From the NCBI GenBank assembly GCA_020027655.1, contig JAHKKJ010000199.1, positions 1 through 8,337 on the forward strand: a DNA stretch of 8,337 nt, given 5' to 3'. The notes under the pieces are model-generated. The model searched no databases and was not told the origin of the DNA. It worked only from the letters and a program-made list of their open reading frames with translations. This DNA is from Deltaproteobacteria bacterium. Lineage in GTDB: Bacteria > Desulfobacterota > Binatia > UBA9968. Positions within the stretch are counted from its first letter, which is position 1, and the number at the start of each line of letters is the position of its first letter. The translations under genes were made by a program, and so were the position numbers. Shown one piece after another: positions 1 through 7,091 of the stretch.

Positions 1-999
1 CACATCGGGCGGCTGATCGACGACTTCTTTGGCCAGAGCTTCTAACTCTGCGCCGCTAGAAAATTGTATTTCGGGCCAGCGTTTTTTCTTTGCTTCCTCT
101 ACAAAATCGGAATCTTTAAGTGTCTTAGCATAAGCCTCGCGAAGAACTTGCGTGCGTTCTGCAGGCACTCCTGGTGTGGCAACGATGGGCCGCGAGCCGA
201 AACCGCCGGCGCCCAAATAGACCGTGGCCAGGCGCTTCTTCGCCTCCGGTATCTTGTATTGGTCCATCAGCTCATACAAAGTGGGAACGTCCGGAATTCT
301 CGCGTTACGTTGGCGACCGGTTTGCAGGAGAATCCGGACGAAACCCGTCTTATACCAGGTGAGAAATGGTTCGCGCCCAAAAAAACCATCGACGGTTATC
401 GCGCGGCACTGGACCTCTCCCCTTTCTAGCGCTAAGTCTTGCTCCGCCCCTCCCGGGTAACCGCTGATCACATTGAATTTCAAACCCAGCGTCTCTCCCA
501 AAAGCCTGGGCACATCGTAACCGGCGCTGCCGACTCCTGTAGCAGAACACTTCGGACCGTCTTTAGCATTGCGAATATCTTCCAGCGTTTTGTAAGGAGC
601 ATCAGAGCGCATGAAGACTAACGTTCCGTTGCGATCCGCAGTTCCAATCCAGGTGAATTTCGCCCAGTCGAACTTGACCTCCCCGCGACCCGTGAGCTGG
701 GCGTAATACAGTGCCCCGCCGATGGAGCCGAGGGTCAATCCATCAGGTTTGGTCAAGTTATAGACGTGATTAGCGGCGATCATGGACCCCGCTCCGGGCA
801 TGTTCTGGACGACGAAGTCGGGGTTCCCCGCAATATGCTTTCCCATAAAGCGGCCATAGGCGCGCGCCCAAAGGTCGTGGTTATCACCGGGGAGATAACC
901 GACAATAATTCTTATGGTTTTACCTTGGTAGAAGGAGCTTTGCGCGCTCAATTCATCGGTTGCGATGAGAAGGAAAAAAGCGATCAACAGCTTTTTCAT
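1..999 (-). CDS. Bug/TctC-type tripartite tricarboxylate transporter substrate-binding protein, C-terminus cut by window edge
   Basis: An open frame runs from ATG at 999-997 to the left edge without a stop: 333 codons, close to the usual full length of the family, so only a short tail should be missing. The start is supported by AGGAG (complement of 1006-1010) six bases upstream. Residues 1-19 look like a Sec signal peptide: MKK, a hydrophobic core (LLIAFFLLIA) and a likely cut after LSA. The mature protein begins with the family pattern YQGKTIRIIVGY, then a PG-x-x-x-D-x-x-AR-like ligand loop (PGDNHDLWAR) and QNMPGAGSMIAA, followed by KPDGLTLGSI. Later blocks such as the SGYPGGAEQDLALERGEV segment also fit. 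Family role: a periplasmic receptor that delivers carboxylates or related organic acids to a TctAB-type carrier. No membrane component is visible here and the ligand cannot be predicted. It is the last visible gene of the leftward cluster, 46 bases after the broken aldo/keto reductase. Confidence 0.9.
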   Translation of the reverse strand, partial: MKKLLIAFFLLIATDELSAQSSFYQGKTIRIIVGYLPGDNHDLWARAYGRFMGKHIAGNPDFVVQNMPGAGSMIAANHVYNLTKPDGLTLGSIGGALYYAQLTGRGEVKFDWAKFTWIGTADRNGTLVFMRSDAPYKTLEDIRNAKDGPKCSATGVGSAGYDVPRLLGETLGLKFNVISGYPGGAEQDLALERGEVQCRAITVDGFFGREPFLTWYKTGFVRILLQTGRQRNARIPDVPTLYELMDQYKIPEAKKRLATVYLGAGGFGSRPIVATPGVPAERTQVLREAYAKTLKDSDFVEEAKKKRWPEIQFSSGAELEALAKEVVDQPPDV

Positions 1000-1045
1000 C
1001 GGCCACTCCTTTCATGCTTGCGTGAGCCCTAGTAGCACACCTCAC

Positions 1046-1962
1046 TTAACCCTTCGATTGATCGAAGTCGGTATCCCAAAGCTGTTTCACCTTCGTTATC
1101 GCATCCTGAGACAATGCGCCTGCGCCGGAGCAGGCAACCGCCTCGTCGATGTGAGCAATGTTAGAAAAGCCCACGAGCACTGTGGATACTTCCGATTTCA
1201 TCAAACCAAAGCGGATCGCCGCTTGCGCCAGACTTTTTCCATCGGGACCAAGCACAGCCTTTACCTTCTCGGCACGCTCAACATCCAAAGGATAGTCGGA
1301 TCCGGGCGAGAGGGGTTCCGGGCTACTGCCTCCGCCGGGGCTGGGATCCGACGTCAACGCACCCGCCGCCAGAACACGAATGACAAAGGCGCCCATTCCA
1401 TTGGCAGCTGCGCGATCGATAATACGACGGTAATCCAGCGCGCTGAAGCTCGGCGGAACCGGCTGGCCAGCGCTCGGATTGAGCAAGTTATAATAGGCCT
1501 GAAACCCATGGAACTCACCGCTGTCAACGAGCTGGTGCAACGCCGTCACCTCGCCCAAGCCGCTGAAGCCGAAGTAGTCAACCTTGCCTCCGTCGCGCAT
1601 CGTTTTGAAGCCTTCGATCACCCCTTTCGGTCCGAGGACATCTTGGGGTGTTAGACTGAACCGCTTACCCGCTCCCCGTTCCAACGTGACTCGGGTGTGA
1701 AGCTGGATAAAGTCAACGCGATCTCTATTGAGTCTTTTCAATCCTGCTTCGACTGCGCGGATCGTGGCGGCTCCGACGTCGCCGATGGCATCGGCCTCTA
1801 AGCGAATCTTGGTGGAAATCACGGGCCTAGATCCAGCGCATGGCGGACGGCCGCTCGTTGGTCTTCGTAAGGCGCCTTCACCATGAGAACGGCATTATTG
1901 CCGCAACCGAAGCCGATCTCCGACACTTTGATTCCCGTCTTACCAACTGTACGATACTGCAT
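1046..1962 (-). pseudogene. Aldo/keto reductase broken by an internal deletion and frameshift
   Basis: Two pieces of one aldo/keto reductase lie end to end in different frames. The N-terminal piece starts at ATG 1962-1960, with GAGGTG (complement of 1968-1973) five bases upstream. It encodes 47 residues beginning MQYRTVGKTGIKVSEIGFG, the typical first strand, reaches LDLG and then hits TGA at 1821-1819. The C-terminal piece (1046-1822, about 258 codons, nominal GTG start) opens directly at VISTK, carrying the catalytic Lys, then DFIQLH with the active-site His, and near the end STVLVGFSNIAHIDEA, the typical cofactor-binding region. Missing between LDLG and (P)VISTK is the roughly 30-residue stretch that in this family reads like INFFDTA...YG...SE..LG and holds the catalytic Asp and Tyr. 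The two frames overlap by one base, so the lost length should be 3k+1 bases. The product can hardly be an active oxidoreductase. An assembly error is the main alternative. The C-terminal piece could be translated alone but would lack half of the catalytic tetrad. Confidence 0.75.
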
Positions 1963-1986
1963 CTTTTCACCTCATCTTTTTTAAAA

Positions 1987-2679
1987 CTACAGATTCAGAA
2001 ATATGTTTATCACTTCCAGTGTATCAGTGAGATCCGCCAAACAAGCGTCCGGCTTCCAGTACTGAAGCTCTTCCCACGGATACCTTCCCGTCCCCACCAA
2101 GACACACTTCATATGATTTTGTCTGGCGGCATCGAGATCTTTCGGGGTATCACCGACGATCACGCACTGTTCATCCCGCAAAGACTTTCCTGTGCGCCGC
2201 TCCCAACGTTTTTTAGCAATCCTGGGCAGATCAGGGCGATGAGGTGAATCGCTGGCGTAAGCGCCGCGGCATAGATAAGAATTCAGCCCTGCTGCTTCAA
2301 GCTTAACCTGCGCCGTCACCTCGAAATTGCCGGTGACCACACCTTGACTAAACTCCGTCTTTGTCGAAAGCGCCGCGAGCAATTCCGGCGCGCCGGGAAG
2401 AGCATGAACCGTCGTCGTCGCCTCGCGCAGCGCCCTCGAGTAGCTCCGTTGTAAGTTCTTTGCAAATTGCTCCCAATGGCCGCTATCAATTCCTATTTCA
2501 ATGTTTGCTTTTGCGAAGATTTCTCGCACGATGTGCGGGTCTGTATTACCGTCGGGAATCACCGACCGAATATCGCCGCCCACGCCGAACGTCTCGAGGA
2601 TTGCCTCATTGAAGGGAAGGTAACCGTTCTGCGTTCGGGTGAGCGTGCCGTCGAGGTCGAATAAAATAAGTTTTTCCAT
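1987..2679 (-). CDS. HAD-superfamily hydrolase, phosphoglycolate-phosphatase-like
   Basis: The product has 230 residues from ATG 2679-2677. All HAD motifs are present: motif I DLDGT with nucleophile Asp8 and acid/base Asp10; a helical cap of about residues 18-90 with the DGNTDPHIVREIF block common in Gph-like HADs; motif II VVTGN with Thr116; motif III Lys126; motif IV GDTPKDLDAAR with Asp177 and Asp181. It is therefore a soluble Mg-dependent phosphatase of subfamily I. The substrate is not readable from the sequence: phosphoglycolate is the usual label. Because it is divergent from a serine-biosynthesis operon, phosphoserine phosphatase activity is a possible but unsupported alternative. A GTG at 2706 in the same frame would add nine residues. 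I prefer the ATG because homologous proteins begin just before the first beta strand (EKLILFDLDG). Neither start has a clear Shine-Dalgarno sequence. It is the first gene of the leftward cluster, 24 bases ahead of the aldo/keto reductase remnant. Confidence 0.85.
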   Translation of the reverse strand: MEKLILFDLDGTLTRTQNGYLPFNEAILETFGVGGDIRSVIPDGNTDPHIVREIFAKANIEIGIDSGHWEQFAKNLQRSYSRALREATTTVHALPGAPELLAALSTKTEFSQGVVTGNFEVTAQVKLEAAGLNSYLCRGAYASDSPHRPDLPRIAKKRWERRTGKSLRDEQCVIVGDTPKDLDAARQNHMKCVLVGTGRYPWEELQYWKPDACLADLTDTLEVINIFLNL

Positions 2680-2724
2680 AGGGCATGCGGATATTTGCAC
2701 AATCACATTGAGGTTGGCAAACCA

Positions 2725-2753
2725 TTGACAAGCCGATGCTTCTAAGATAAAAG
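2725..2753 (+). promoter_or_regulatory. Candidate sigma-70 promoter for the riboswitch-aminotransferase-serA-purA transcript
   Basis: A perfect TTGACA (2725-2730) is followed after 17 bases by TAAAAG (2748-2753), a 4/6 match to TATAAT. It would start transcription near 2760, just upstream of the ZTP aptamer, which is where a riboswitch promoter must be. The -35 box is convincing and the -10 box only fair. Confidence 0.45.
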
Positions 2754-2770
2754 TTTTTCCTAAGGTTTTG

Positions 2771-2840
2771 CGCGACTGGCGTCAGCGTGGAATCGACCAC
2801 GAGGGAGTGCAAAGCGTTAAGACGGCCGAACGCCTGGGTC
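2771..2840 (+). promoter_or_regulatory. ZTP (pfl motif) riboswitch aptamer
   Basis: The leader carries the conserved elements of the ZTP/ZMP aptamer in order. First comes GCGACTGGCG (2772-2781). A short hairpin CGTGG/CCACG (2786-2790 with 2797-2801) follows, with a six-base AATCGA loop. Then GGGAGT (2802-2807), a variable linker, and the diagnostic 3' block GGCCGAACGCCTGGGT (2824-2839). GGCGT (2778-2782) can pair with ACGCC (2830-2834), the long-range pairing that joins the two halves in known structures. Family knowledge: this RNA binds the purine intermediate AICAR phosphates ZMP and ZTP, which build up when 10-formyl-tetrahydrofolate is limiting, and usually activates purine and one-carbon genes. 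The genes downstream (aminotransferase, serA, purA) fit that role. I identified it by memory of the consensus, not by a covariance-model search. Confidence 0.88.
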
Positions 2841-2869
2841 TCTTAATAGAAGAGGTTCAGGCTTTTTTT
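2832..2869 (+). terminator. Intrinsic terminator forming the riboswitch expression platform
   Basis: GCCTGGGTCTCTT (2832-2844) pairs with AAGAGGTTCAGGC (2850-2862) over 13 uninterrupted positions, three of them G-U wobbles, around an AATAG loop. Seven T residues follow (2863-2869). The 5' arm begins inside the conserved CGCCTGGGT block of the ZTP aptamer, so aptamer and terminator are mutually exclusive. Ligand binding should therefore block termination and let transcription reach the aminotransferase gene, making this an ON switch. Confidence 0.88.
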
Positions 2870-2976
2870 ATGGATGCAACGCCGTTGACTTGTTCTGACG
2901 CCGTTTATCACACCCTTCGCCTGCCTCGGCGCATCACGGTCCGGCTCCAACTGGCCGATAGGTAAAAAGGATAGTC
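2870..2976 (+). other. Post-terminator leader ahead of the aminotransferase gene
   Basis: These 107 bases separate the terminator T-tract from the ATG at 2977. They hold the ribosome binding site AAAAGGA (2965-2971), five bases from the start. I see no second aptamer or convincing hairpin. An open frame crosses this stretch and the riboswitch but resembles no protein I know. Confidence 0.6.
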
Positions 2977-4119
2977 ATGATCAAGCAATATCTCCTCTCA
3001 CCCGGACCCACCCCGATTCCCAACGAGGTCGCACTGGCGATGTCGGAGACGATGATTCACCATCGAACGCCTCAGTTTAACAAAGTTTTCGAGGAAGCAC
3101 GCCAAGGTCTCAAGACTCTCTTTGGTACGAATGGCGATGTTTTGATACTGGCCTCTTCCGGCACCGGGGCAATGGAAGCGGCGGTAGCGAATCTGTTCTC
3201 GCCGGGAGACAAAGTCCTAGTGATCAACGGCGGTAAGTTTGGCGAGCGCTGGCTAAATATTGCCAACGCGTTCGGACTGGACCCGGTCGAGGTCAAAGTC
3301 GAATGGGGCAAGGCGGTCAAAGTTGACGTGGTCGAGAAGCAGCTCAATCTCCACCCGGACATTCAAAGCGTCATGATCCAGGCGAGCGAGACCTCAACCA
3401 CCGTGCTCCATCCGGTAAAGGAGATTGCGAAGCTAACGAAGAACGGGCCGCTGTTTCTCGTCGATGGCGTCACAGCCGTGGGAGTACTTCCCGTACCCCT
3501 CGACGAATGGGGCATCGATGCGCTGGTCACAGGTTCGCAAAAAGCGCTCATGCTGCCTCCGGGTCTGGGCTTTATCGCCCTCAGCGAGCGCGCTTGGCAA
3601 AAGACCAAGAAAGCCAAGCTGCCTCGCTTCTATTTCGACCTCAACCTCGAACGCAAGAATCAGGCAAAGGGCTCCGGCGCTTTTACGCCGGCGGTCTCAT
3701 TGATCTTCGGCTTGCGCGCGTCGCTTGACATGATGGCGCGGGAAGGCTTCGATCGCGTCTACGCCAGGCACGCCCGCATGGCGCGGGCAACGCGCGCAGC
3801 GGCAACCGCCATGGGGCTGAAACTTTTGGCGCCGGACAGTCCAAGCCCGGCAGCGACTGGAATTTTCCTACCCAAGGGTTTGGACGCGGACAAGGTTTTG
3901 GATTACCTGCGGGATCAGATGGGGGTCATCCTCGCCGAAGGACAGGACCAATTGAGAGGTAAGGCGATTCGTATCGCTCACGTCGGTTACATGGGCGCCT
4001 TCGATGTGATCACGGCCATTGCGGCACTGGAAATGGCGCTAAGAAAATTCGGCGCCGAGATTCCTTTCGGCCGCGGCGTTGCTGCCGCCCAAGAAGTGCT
4101 GATGGAGGCTTTGAATTAG
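2977..4119 (+). CDS. Class V PLP aminotransferase (alanine/serine-glyoxylate type), probable serine-pathway enzyme
   Basis: The product has 380 residues, the normal length for the AGXT-like branch of fold-type I class V aminotransferases. Visible features are the N-terminal LLSPGPTPIP with the HHRTPQF substrate segment near residues 28-34; the cofactor-phosphate loop SSGTGAME (60-67); VDGVTAVG with Asp163, which contacts the PLP pyridine nitrogen; GSQKALMLPPGLG with Lys189 as the Schiff-base lysine; and a C-terminal RIAHVGYMGAFD block. A good AAAAGGA lies five bases before the ATG. It is the first gene behind the ZTP riboswitch and ends three bases before serA, so the two are almost certainly co-transcribed. 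Family members use alanine, serine or glyoxylate. Placed directly before serA with no classical serC seen, it probably supplies the transamination step of serine synthesis (3-phosphohydroxypyruvate to phosphoserine) or links serine and glyoxylate. That specificity is inferred from context. Confidence 0.9.
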   Translation: MIKQYLLSPGPTPIPNEVALAMSETMIHHRTPQFNKVFEEARQGLKTLFGTNGDVLILASSGTGAMEAAVANLFSPGDKVLVINGGKFGERWLNIANAFGLDPVEVKVEWGKAVKVDVVEKQLNLHPDIQSVMIQASETSTTVLHPVKEIAKLTKNGPLFLVDGVTAVGVLPVPLDEWGIDALVTGSQKALMLPPGLGFIALSERAWQKTKKAKLPRFYFDLNLERKNQAKGSGAFTPAVSLIFGLRASLDMMAREGFDRVYARHARMARATRAAATAMGLKLLAPDSPSPAATGIFLPKGLDADKVLDYLRDQMGVILAEGQDQLRGKAIRIAHVGYMGAFDVITAIAALEMALRKFGAEIPFGRGVAAAQEVLMEALN

Positions 4120-4122
4120 TCC

Positions 4123-5706
4123 ATGAAGATTCTCGTCACCGATTCTCTGGCTCCCCAGGGACTGGAAGTCTTCCAACGCGCGCCGGGCTTCGAAGTAGAC
4201 GTTCGGATCGGGCTCAAACCCGACGATCTCAAAAAGATTGTCGCTGACTACGATGGCTGGGTGATTCGAAGCGGCACCAAAATCACGGCGGAACTCATCG
4301 AAGCCGCTAAGAATCTCAAAGTCATTGGGCGAGCGGGCGTCGGTTTCGAAAACATCGATGTTGATGCCGCAAGTAAAAAGGGGATTGTGGTGATGAACAC
4401 CCCGGGCGGCAACAATGTAACCACCGGTGAACATACGATTTCGCTTATGATGGCATTGGCGCGCCACATTCCTCAGGCCGTCGCCTCCCTCAAAGGCGGC
4501 AAATGGGACCGAAACAAATTCGTCGGCGTAGAGTTGTGCAACAAGACCCTCGGTATCATCGGTCTCGGCAATGTCGGCCGGATCGTTGCCGAACGGGCCG
4601 CCGGGCTTAGAATGAAGGTGATCGGCTACGATCCGTTCATTTCCTCGGAGAGTATCGCGCGCATGGGCGTAGAGCCGGCGAGCCTGGAGGAAATCTTCAC
4701 GAAATCCGATTGTATCACCGTCCACGTACCGCTTACGCCGGAGACACAGGGGCTGATTAATCGCAGCGCTTTTGCCAAGATGAAGACCGGGGTCCGTATC
4801 ATCAACTGCGCCCGCGGCGGCATCGTCGATGAGAAGGATCTCGCAGATGCCATTCGCGAAGGCAAAGTAGCAGGGGCGGCGTTGGACGTGTACGTGGATG
4901 AGCCGCCGCCGTCCGATCATCCGCTGCTCAAAATGGATCAGGTGATCACGACACCGCATCTCGGTGCTTCCACGGACGAAGCCCAGCTCAATGTGGCGAT
5001 CGCCGTGGCTGAGCAGATGGTCGACTTTCTCTCCCAGGGTGTCGTTCGCTACGCCCTCAATGTGCCTTCAGTGAGTCCAGAACTTCTAGACGTCCTTCGA
5101 CCCTATCTCCTGCTCGCCGAAAAGCTTGGCAGCTTGGTGAGCCAGATGGCGGGTTCACTTCCTAAGGAGGTTACTGTCGAATACGGCGGAGACGTCACGC
5201 AATATAACCTGGCCCCTCTAACCCTAGCGGTCCTCAAGGGGATTCTCACGCCCATCATGGAGTCCGCGGTTAACTATGTGAATGCGCCCCTGATGGCACG
5301 CGAGCGCGGCATCAAGGTCGTGGAATCTAAAAGCAGCCGAACCGGTGATTTCGCTAACTACATCACGGTAAAGATAGACACCGGCCGCAAACAAATTGAA
5401 GTCGAGGGGGTTGTTTTCGCCAGTAAACATCCGCGCATCGTCAGGGTGGATAGTTTTTATCTCGAAGCCGTGCCGGAGGGCTACATTCTCATTTTGCGTA
5501 ATCGAGACGTACCAGGAGTGGTGGGAACTGTCGGCTCGCTTTTAGGTCGCAACGGCATTAACATCGCCGGCATGGAATTGGGCCGTACTGAAAAGGGAGG
5601 CAATGCCATTTCCTTCATCCACGTAGACGATGCCGTGAGTAAGAAGGCACTCCAAGAGCTACGCGACCGACCGGAAATCGTATCGGCGGAGCTGGTGAAG
5701 CTGTAA
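4123..5706 (+). CDS. serA: D-3-phosphoglycerate dehydrogenase, long form with ACT domain
   Basis: The product has 527 residues, the size of the long SerA type. It oxidises 3-phosphoglycerate to 3-phosphohydroxypyruvate with NAD, the first committed step of serine synthesis. The order is: N-terminal half of the substrate domain (1-100, including GRAGVGFENIDV), NAD-binding Rossmann domain with GIIGLGNVGR (144-153), catalytic Arg231 in NCARGG, Glu260 in YVDEPPP, and His279 in TTPHLGAST. An intervening ASB-type domain (about 320-450, KEVTVEYGGD through VEVEGVV-like sequence) follows, then a C-terminal ACT domain (about 452-527, ILRNRDVPGVVGTVG...INIAGMELGR) that in relatives binds serine for feedback inhibition. 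All key residues are present. The start is three bases after the aminotransferase stop; the nearest GGAGG (4104-4108) is 14 bases away, so translation may be coupled. Expression is expected to depend on the upstream ZTP switch, and enzyme activity on serine through ACT. Confidence 0.97.
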   Translation: MKILVTDSLAPQGLEVFQRAPGFEVDVRIGLKPDDLKKIVADYDGWVIRSGTKITAELIEAAKNLKVIGRAGVGFENIDVDAASKKGIVVMNTPGGNNVTTGEHTISLMMALARHIPQAVASLKGGKWDRNKFVGVELCNKTLGIIGLGNVGRIVAERAAGLRMKVIGYDPFISSESIARMGVEPASLEEIFTKSDCITVHVPLTPETQGLINRSAFAKMKTGVRIINCARGGIVDEKDLADAIREGKVAGAALDVYVDEPPPSDHPLLKMDQVITTPHLGASTDEAQLNVAIAVAEQMVDFLSQGVVRYALNVPSVSPELLDVLRPYLLLAEKLGSLVSQMAGSLPKEVTVEYGGDVTQYNLAPLTLAVLKGILTPIMESAVNYVNAPLMARERGIKVVESKSSRTGDFANYITVKIDTGRKQIEVEGVVFASKHPRIVRVDSFYLEAVPEGYILILRNRDVPGVVGTVGSLLGRNGINIAGMELGRTEKGGNAISFIHVDDAVSKKALQELRDRPEIVSAELVKL

Positions 5707-5725
5707 GGGGCATGAAATGAAGATT

Positions 5726-5785
5726 TGGATTATTGGAATATTGGAATGCTGGACATCACTCCATCACTCCATCACTCCAACTCCA
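5726..5785 (+). repeat. 8-base-period inverted array between serA and purA
   Basis: GGA recurs exactly every eight bases at 5727, 5735, 5743 and 5751, with degenerate spacers. It is followed without a gap by three perfect tandem copies of CATCACTC (5754-5777) and a decayed CAACTCCA. The second half is the complement-like partner of the first: TGGA at 5750-5753, 5742-5745 and 5734-5737 can pair with TCCA at 5760-5763, 5768-5771 and 5776-5779. This gives a ladder of four-base helices separated by four-by-four internal loops. It lies inside the presumed operon transcript. I recognise no named repeat family. Confidence 0.8.
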
Positions 5786-5795
5786 TTCTAATTCA

Positions 5796-7091
5796 ATGGC
5801 CAACGTTGCAATCATCGGCGCTCAGTGGGGAGACGAAGGCAAAGGTAAGATCGTCGATCTCTTTACAGACGACGCAGACATCGTCGTCCGCTTCCAGGGC
5901 GGCAATAACGCTGGCCATACCCTTGTCGTGGACGGTAAGAAAACCGTCCTTCACCTCATTCCTTCAGGAGCGCTTCACCCCAACAAACTCTGCGTCATCG
6001 GCAACGGCGTCGTAGTCGATCCCGAGGTTCTGCTGGAAGAGATCACCGCTCTCAAGAGACAAGGCCACTTCATGGACGACGCCCAGCTTCGAATCAGCGA
6101 AGAAGCACACCTGATCATGCCATACCACAAGGCCATCGATCAGGCCCGCGAACGGTTGCGCGGTGAAGGGATGATCGGAACGACGGGACGCGGCATCGGC
6201 CCTGCCTACGAAGACAAAGTAGCGCGGGTGGGCATTCGCGTCATCGATCTACTGGAAGAAGAAACGTTTCAGGAGAAACTCCAGCGCAATATCGAAGAGA
6301 AAAATATCTATCTGAAGGCAATCCTGAAAGAAAAAACCCTGGACTTCAACAAGCTCCACGATAGCTACAGCGTCTACAGAGAAAAACTGAGATCCTACGT
6401 GACCGATACCAGCCTCTTGCTCGACCGGGAGATGCGGGCCGGCAAGCAGGTGCTGTTTGAAGGGGCGCAAGGCACCCTCTTAGATGTGGATCACGGAACT
6501 TATCCTTTCGTTACTTCTTCGAACACAGTCGCCGGTGGCGTGTGCAGCGGTACAGGTGTGGGGCCGCGCCACATCCATCAAATTATTGGGATCTCGAAGG
6601 CTTACGCCACGCGGGTGGGTAGCGGTCCGTTTCCGACGGAGATCCACGGGCCGGAGGGAGAAACACTCAAACGCGAAGGGTTTGAGTTCGGCGCCACAAC
6701 CGGAAGGCCGCGTCGCTGCGGCTGGTTCGATGCCGTGGGCGTGCGTCATGCGGTTCGGATGAGCGGTATCACCGGCATCGCGTTGACGAAGCTCGACGTC
6801 TTAACGGGTTTCAAGAAAATTCCGATATGCACGGCTTACCGTTATGATGGCAAAGTGGTGCACGATTTTCCCGCGAGTTTGAAGATAATGCAGCACGCCC
6901 AACCGGTTTATGAACAAATGGAAGGTTGGGACAAGCCTCTTGACGATGTGAGAAAATTCTCCGACCTGCCGGCGCAGGCTCAGAAGTATGTCCGCCGGCT
7001 TGAGGAAATTGTCGAAACCGAGATCATTCTCGTCTCAGTTGGCCCCGGCAGAGACCAGACCATCCTGCTAAAGAATCCCTTCCACACGTAA
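5796..7091 (+). CDS. purA: Adenylosuccinate synthetase
   Basis: The product has 431 residues, the standard PurA length. It joins IMP and aspartate using GTP to make adenylosuccinate, the first step from IMP to AMP. Signature: GAQWGDEGKGK (8-18) with catalytic Asp13 and the P-loop; GGNNAGHT with catalytic His41; TTGRGIGPAYEDK from residue 129; TTGRPRRCGWFD (301-312), the aspartate-binding loop; and a C-terminal GPGRDQTILLKNPF. The ATG at 5796 is chosen because PurA proteins begin a few residues before VAIIGAQWG. An in-frame TTG at 5733 would add 21 residues read through the 8-base repeat array and is rejected. No Shine-Dalgarno sequence precedes the ATG (CTAATTCA directly upstream). It lies 89 bases after serA on the same strand with no terminator between, so it is probably the third gene of the ZTP-controlled transcript. 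Confidence 0.97.
   Translation: MANVAIIGAQWGDEGKGKIVDLFTDDADIVVRFQGGNNAGHTLVVDGKKTVLHLIPSGALHPNKLCVIGNGVVVDPEVLLEEITALKRQGHFMDDAQLRISEEAHLIMPYHKAIDQARERLRGEGMIGTTGRGIGPAYEDKVARVGIRVIDLLEEETFQEKLQRNIEEKNIYLKAILKEKTLDFNKLHDSYSVYREKLRSYVTDTSLLLDREMRAGKQVLFEGAQGTLLDVDHGTYPFVTSSNTVAGGVCSGTGVGPRHIHQIIGISKAYATRVGSGPFPTEIHGPEGETLKREGFEFGATTGRPRRCGWFDAVGVRHAVRMSGITGIALTKLDVLTGFKKIPICTAYRYDGKVVHDFPASLKIMQHAQPVYEQMEGWDKPLDDVRKFSDLPAQAQKYVRRLEEIVETEIILVSVGPGRDQTILLKNPFHT

Noticed and set aside
965..1654. 229-codon plus-strand open frame
   Set aside because: It is antisense to the Bug start and the aldo/keto reductase, whose minus-strand frames carry clear family motifs.
1819..1825. Programmed frameshift joining the two aldo/keto reductase pieces
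   Set aside because: A one-base shift would still leave out the roughly 30-residue Asp/Tyr segment, so a deletion explains the data and recoding does not.
2885..2910. Second promoter in the leader (TTGACT and TATCAC)
   Set aside because: The spacing is only about 15 bases and the -10 match is poor, and it would bypass the riboswitch. Not supported enough to list.
2768..2965. 65-codon plus-strand open frame from a TTG start
   Set aside because: It lies across the ZTP aptamer and its terminator, resembles no known protein, and has no good ribosome binding site. The RNA structure explains the sequence better.
4039..4959. 306-codon minus-strand open frame
   Set aside because: It is antisense to serA, which is certain from its catalytic residues; the frame shows no protein family features.
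5733..5795. 21-residue N-terminal extension of PurA from TTG 5733
   Set aside because: It would be encoded by the repeat array. Known PurA proteins start at about the ATG at 5796.
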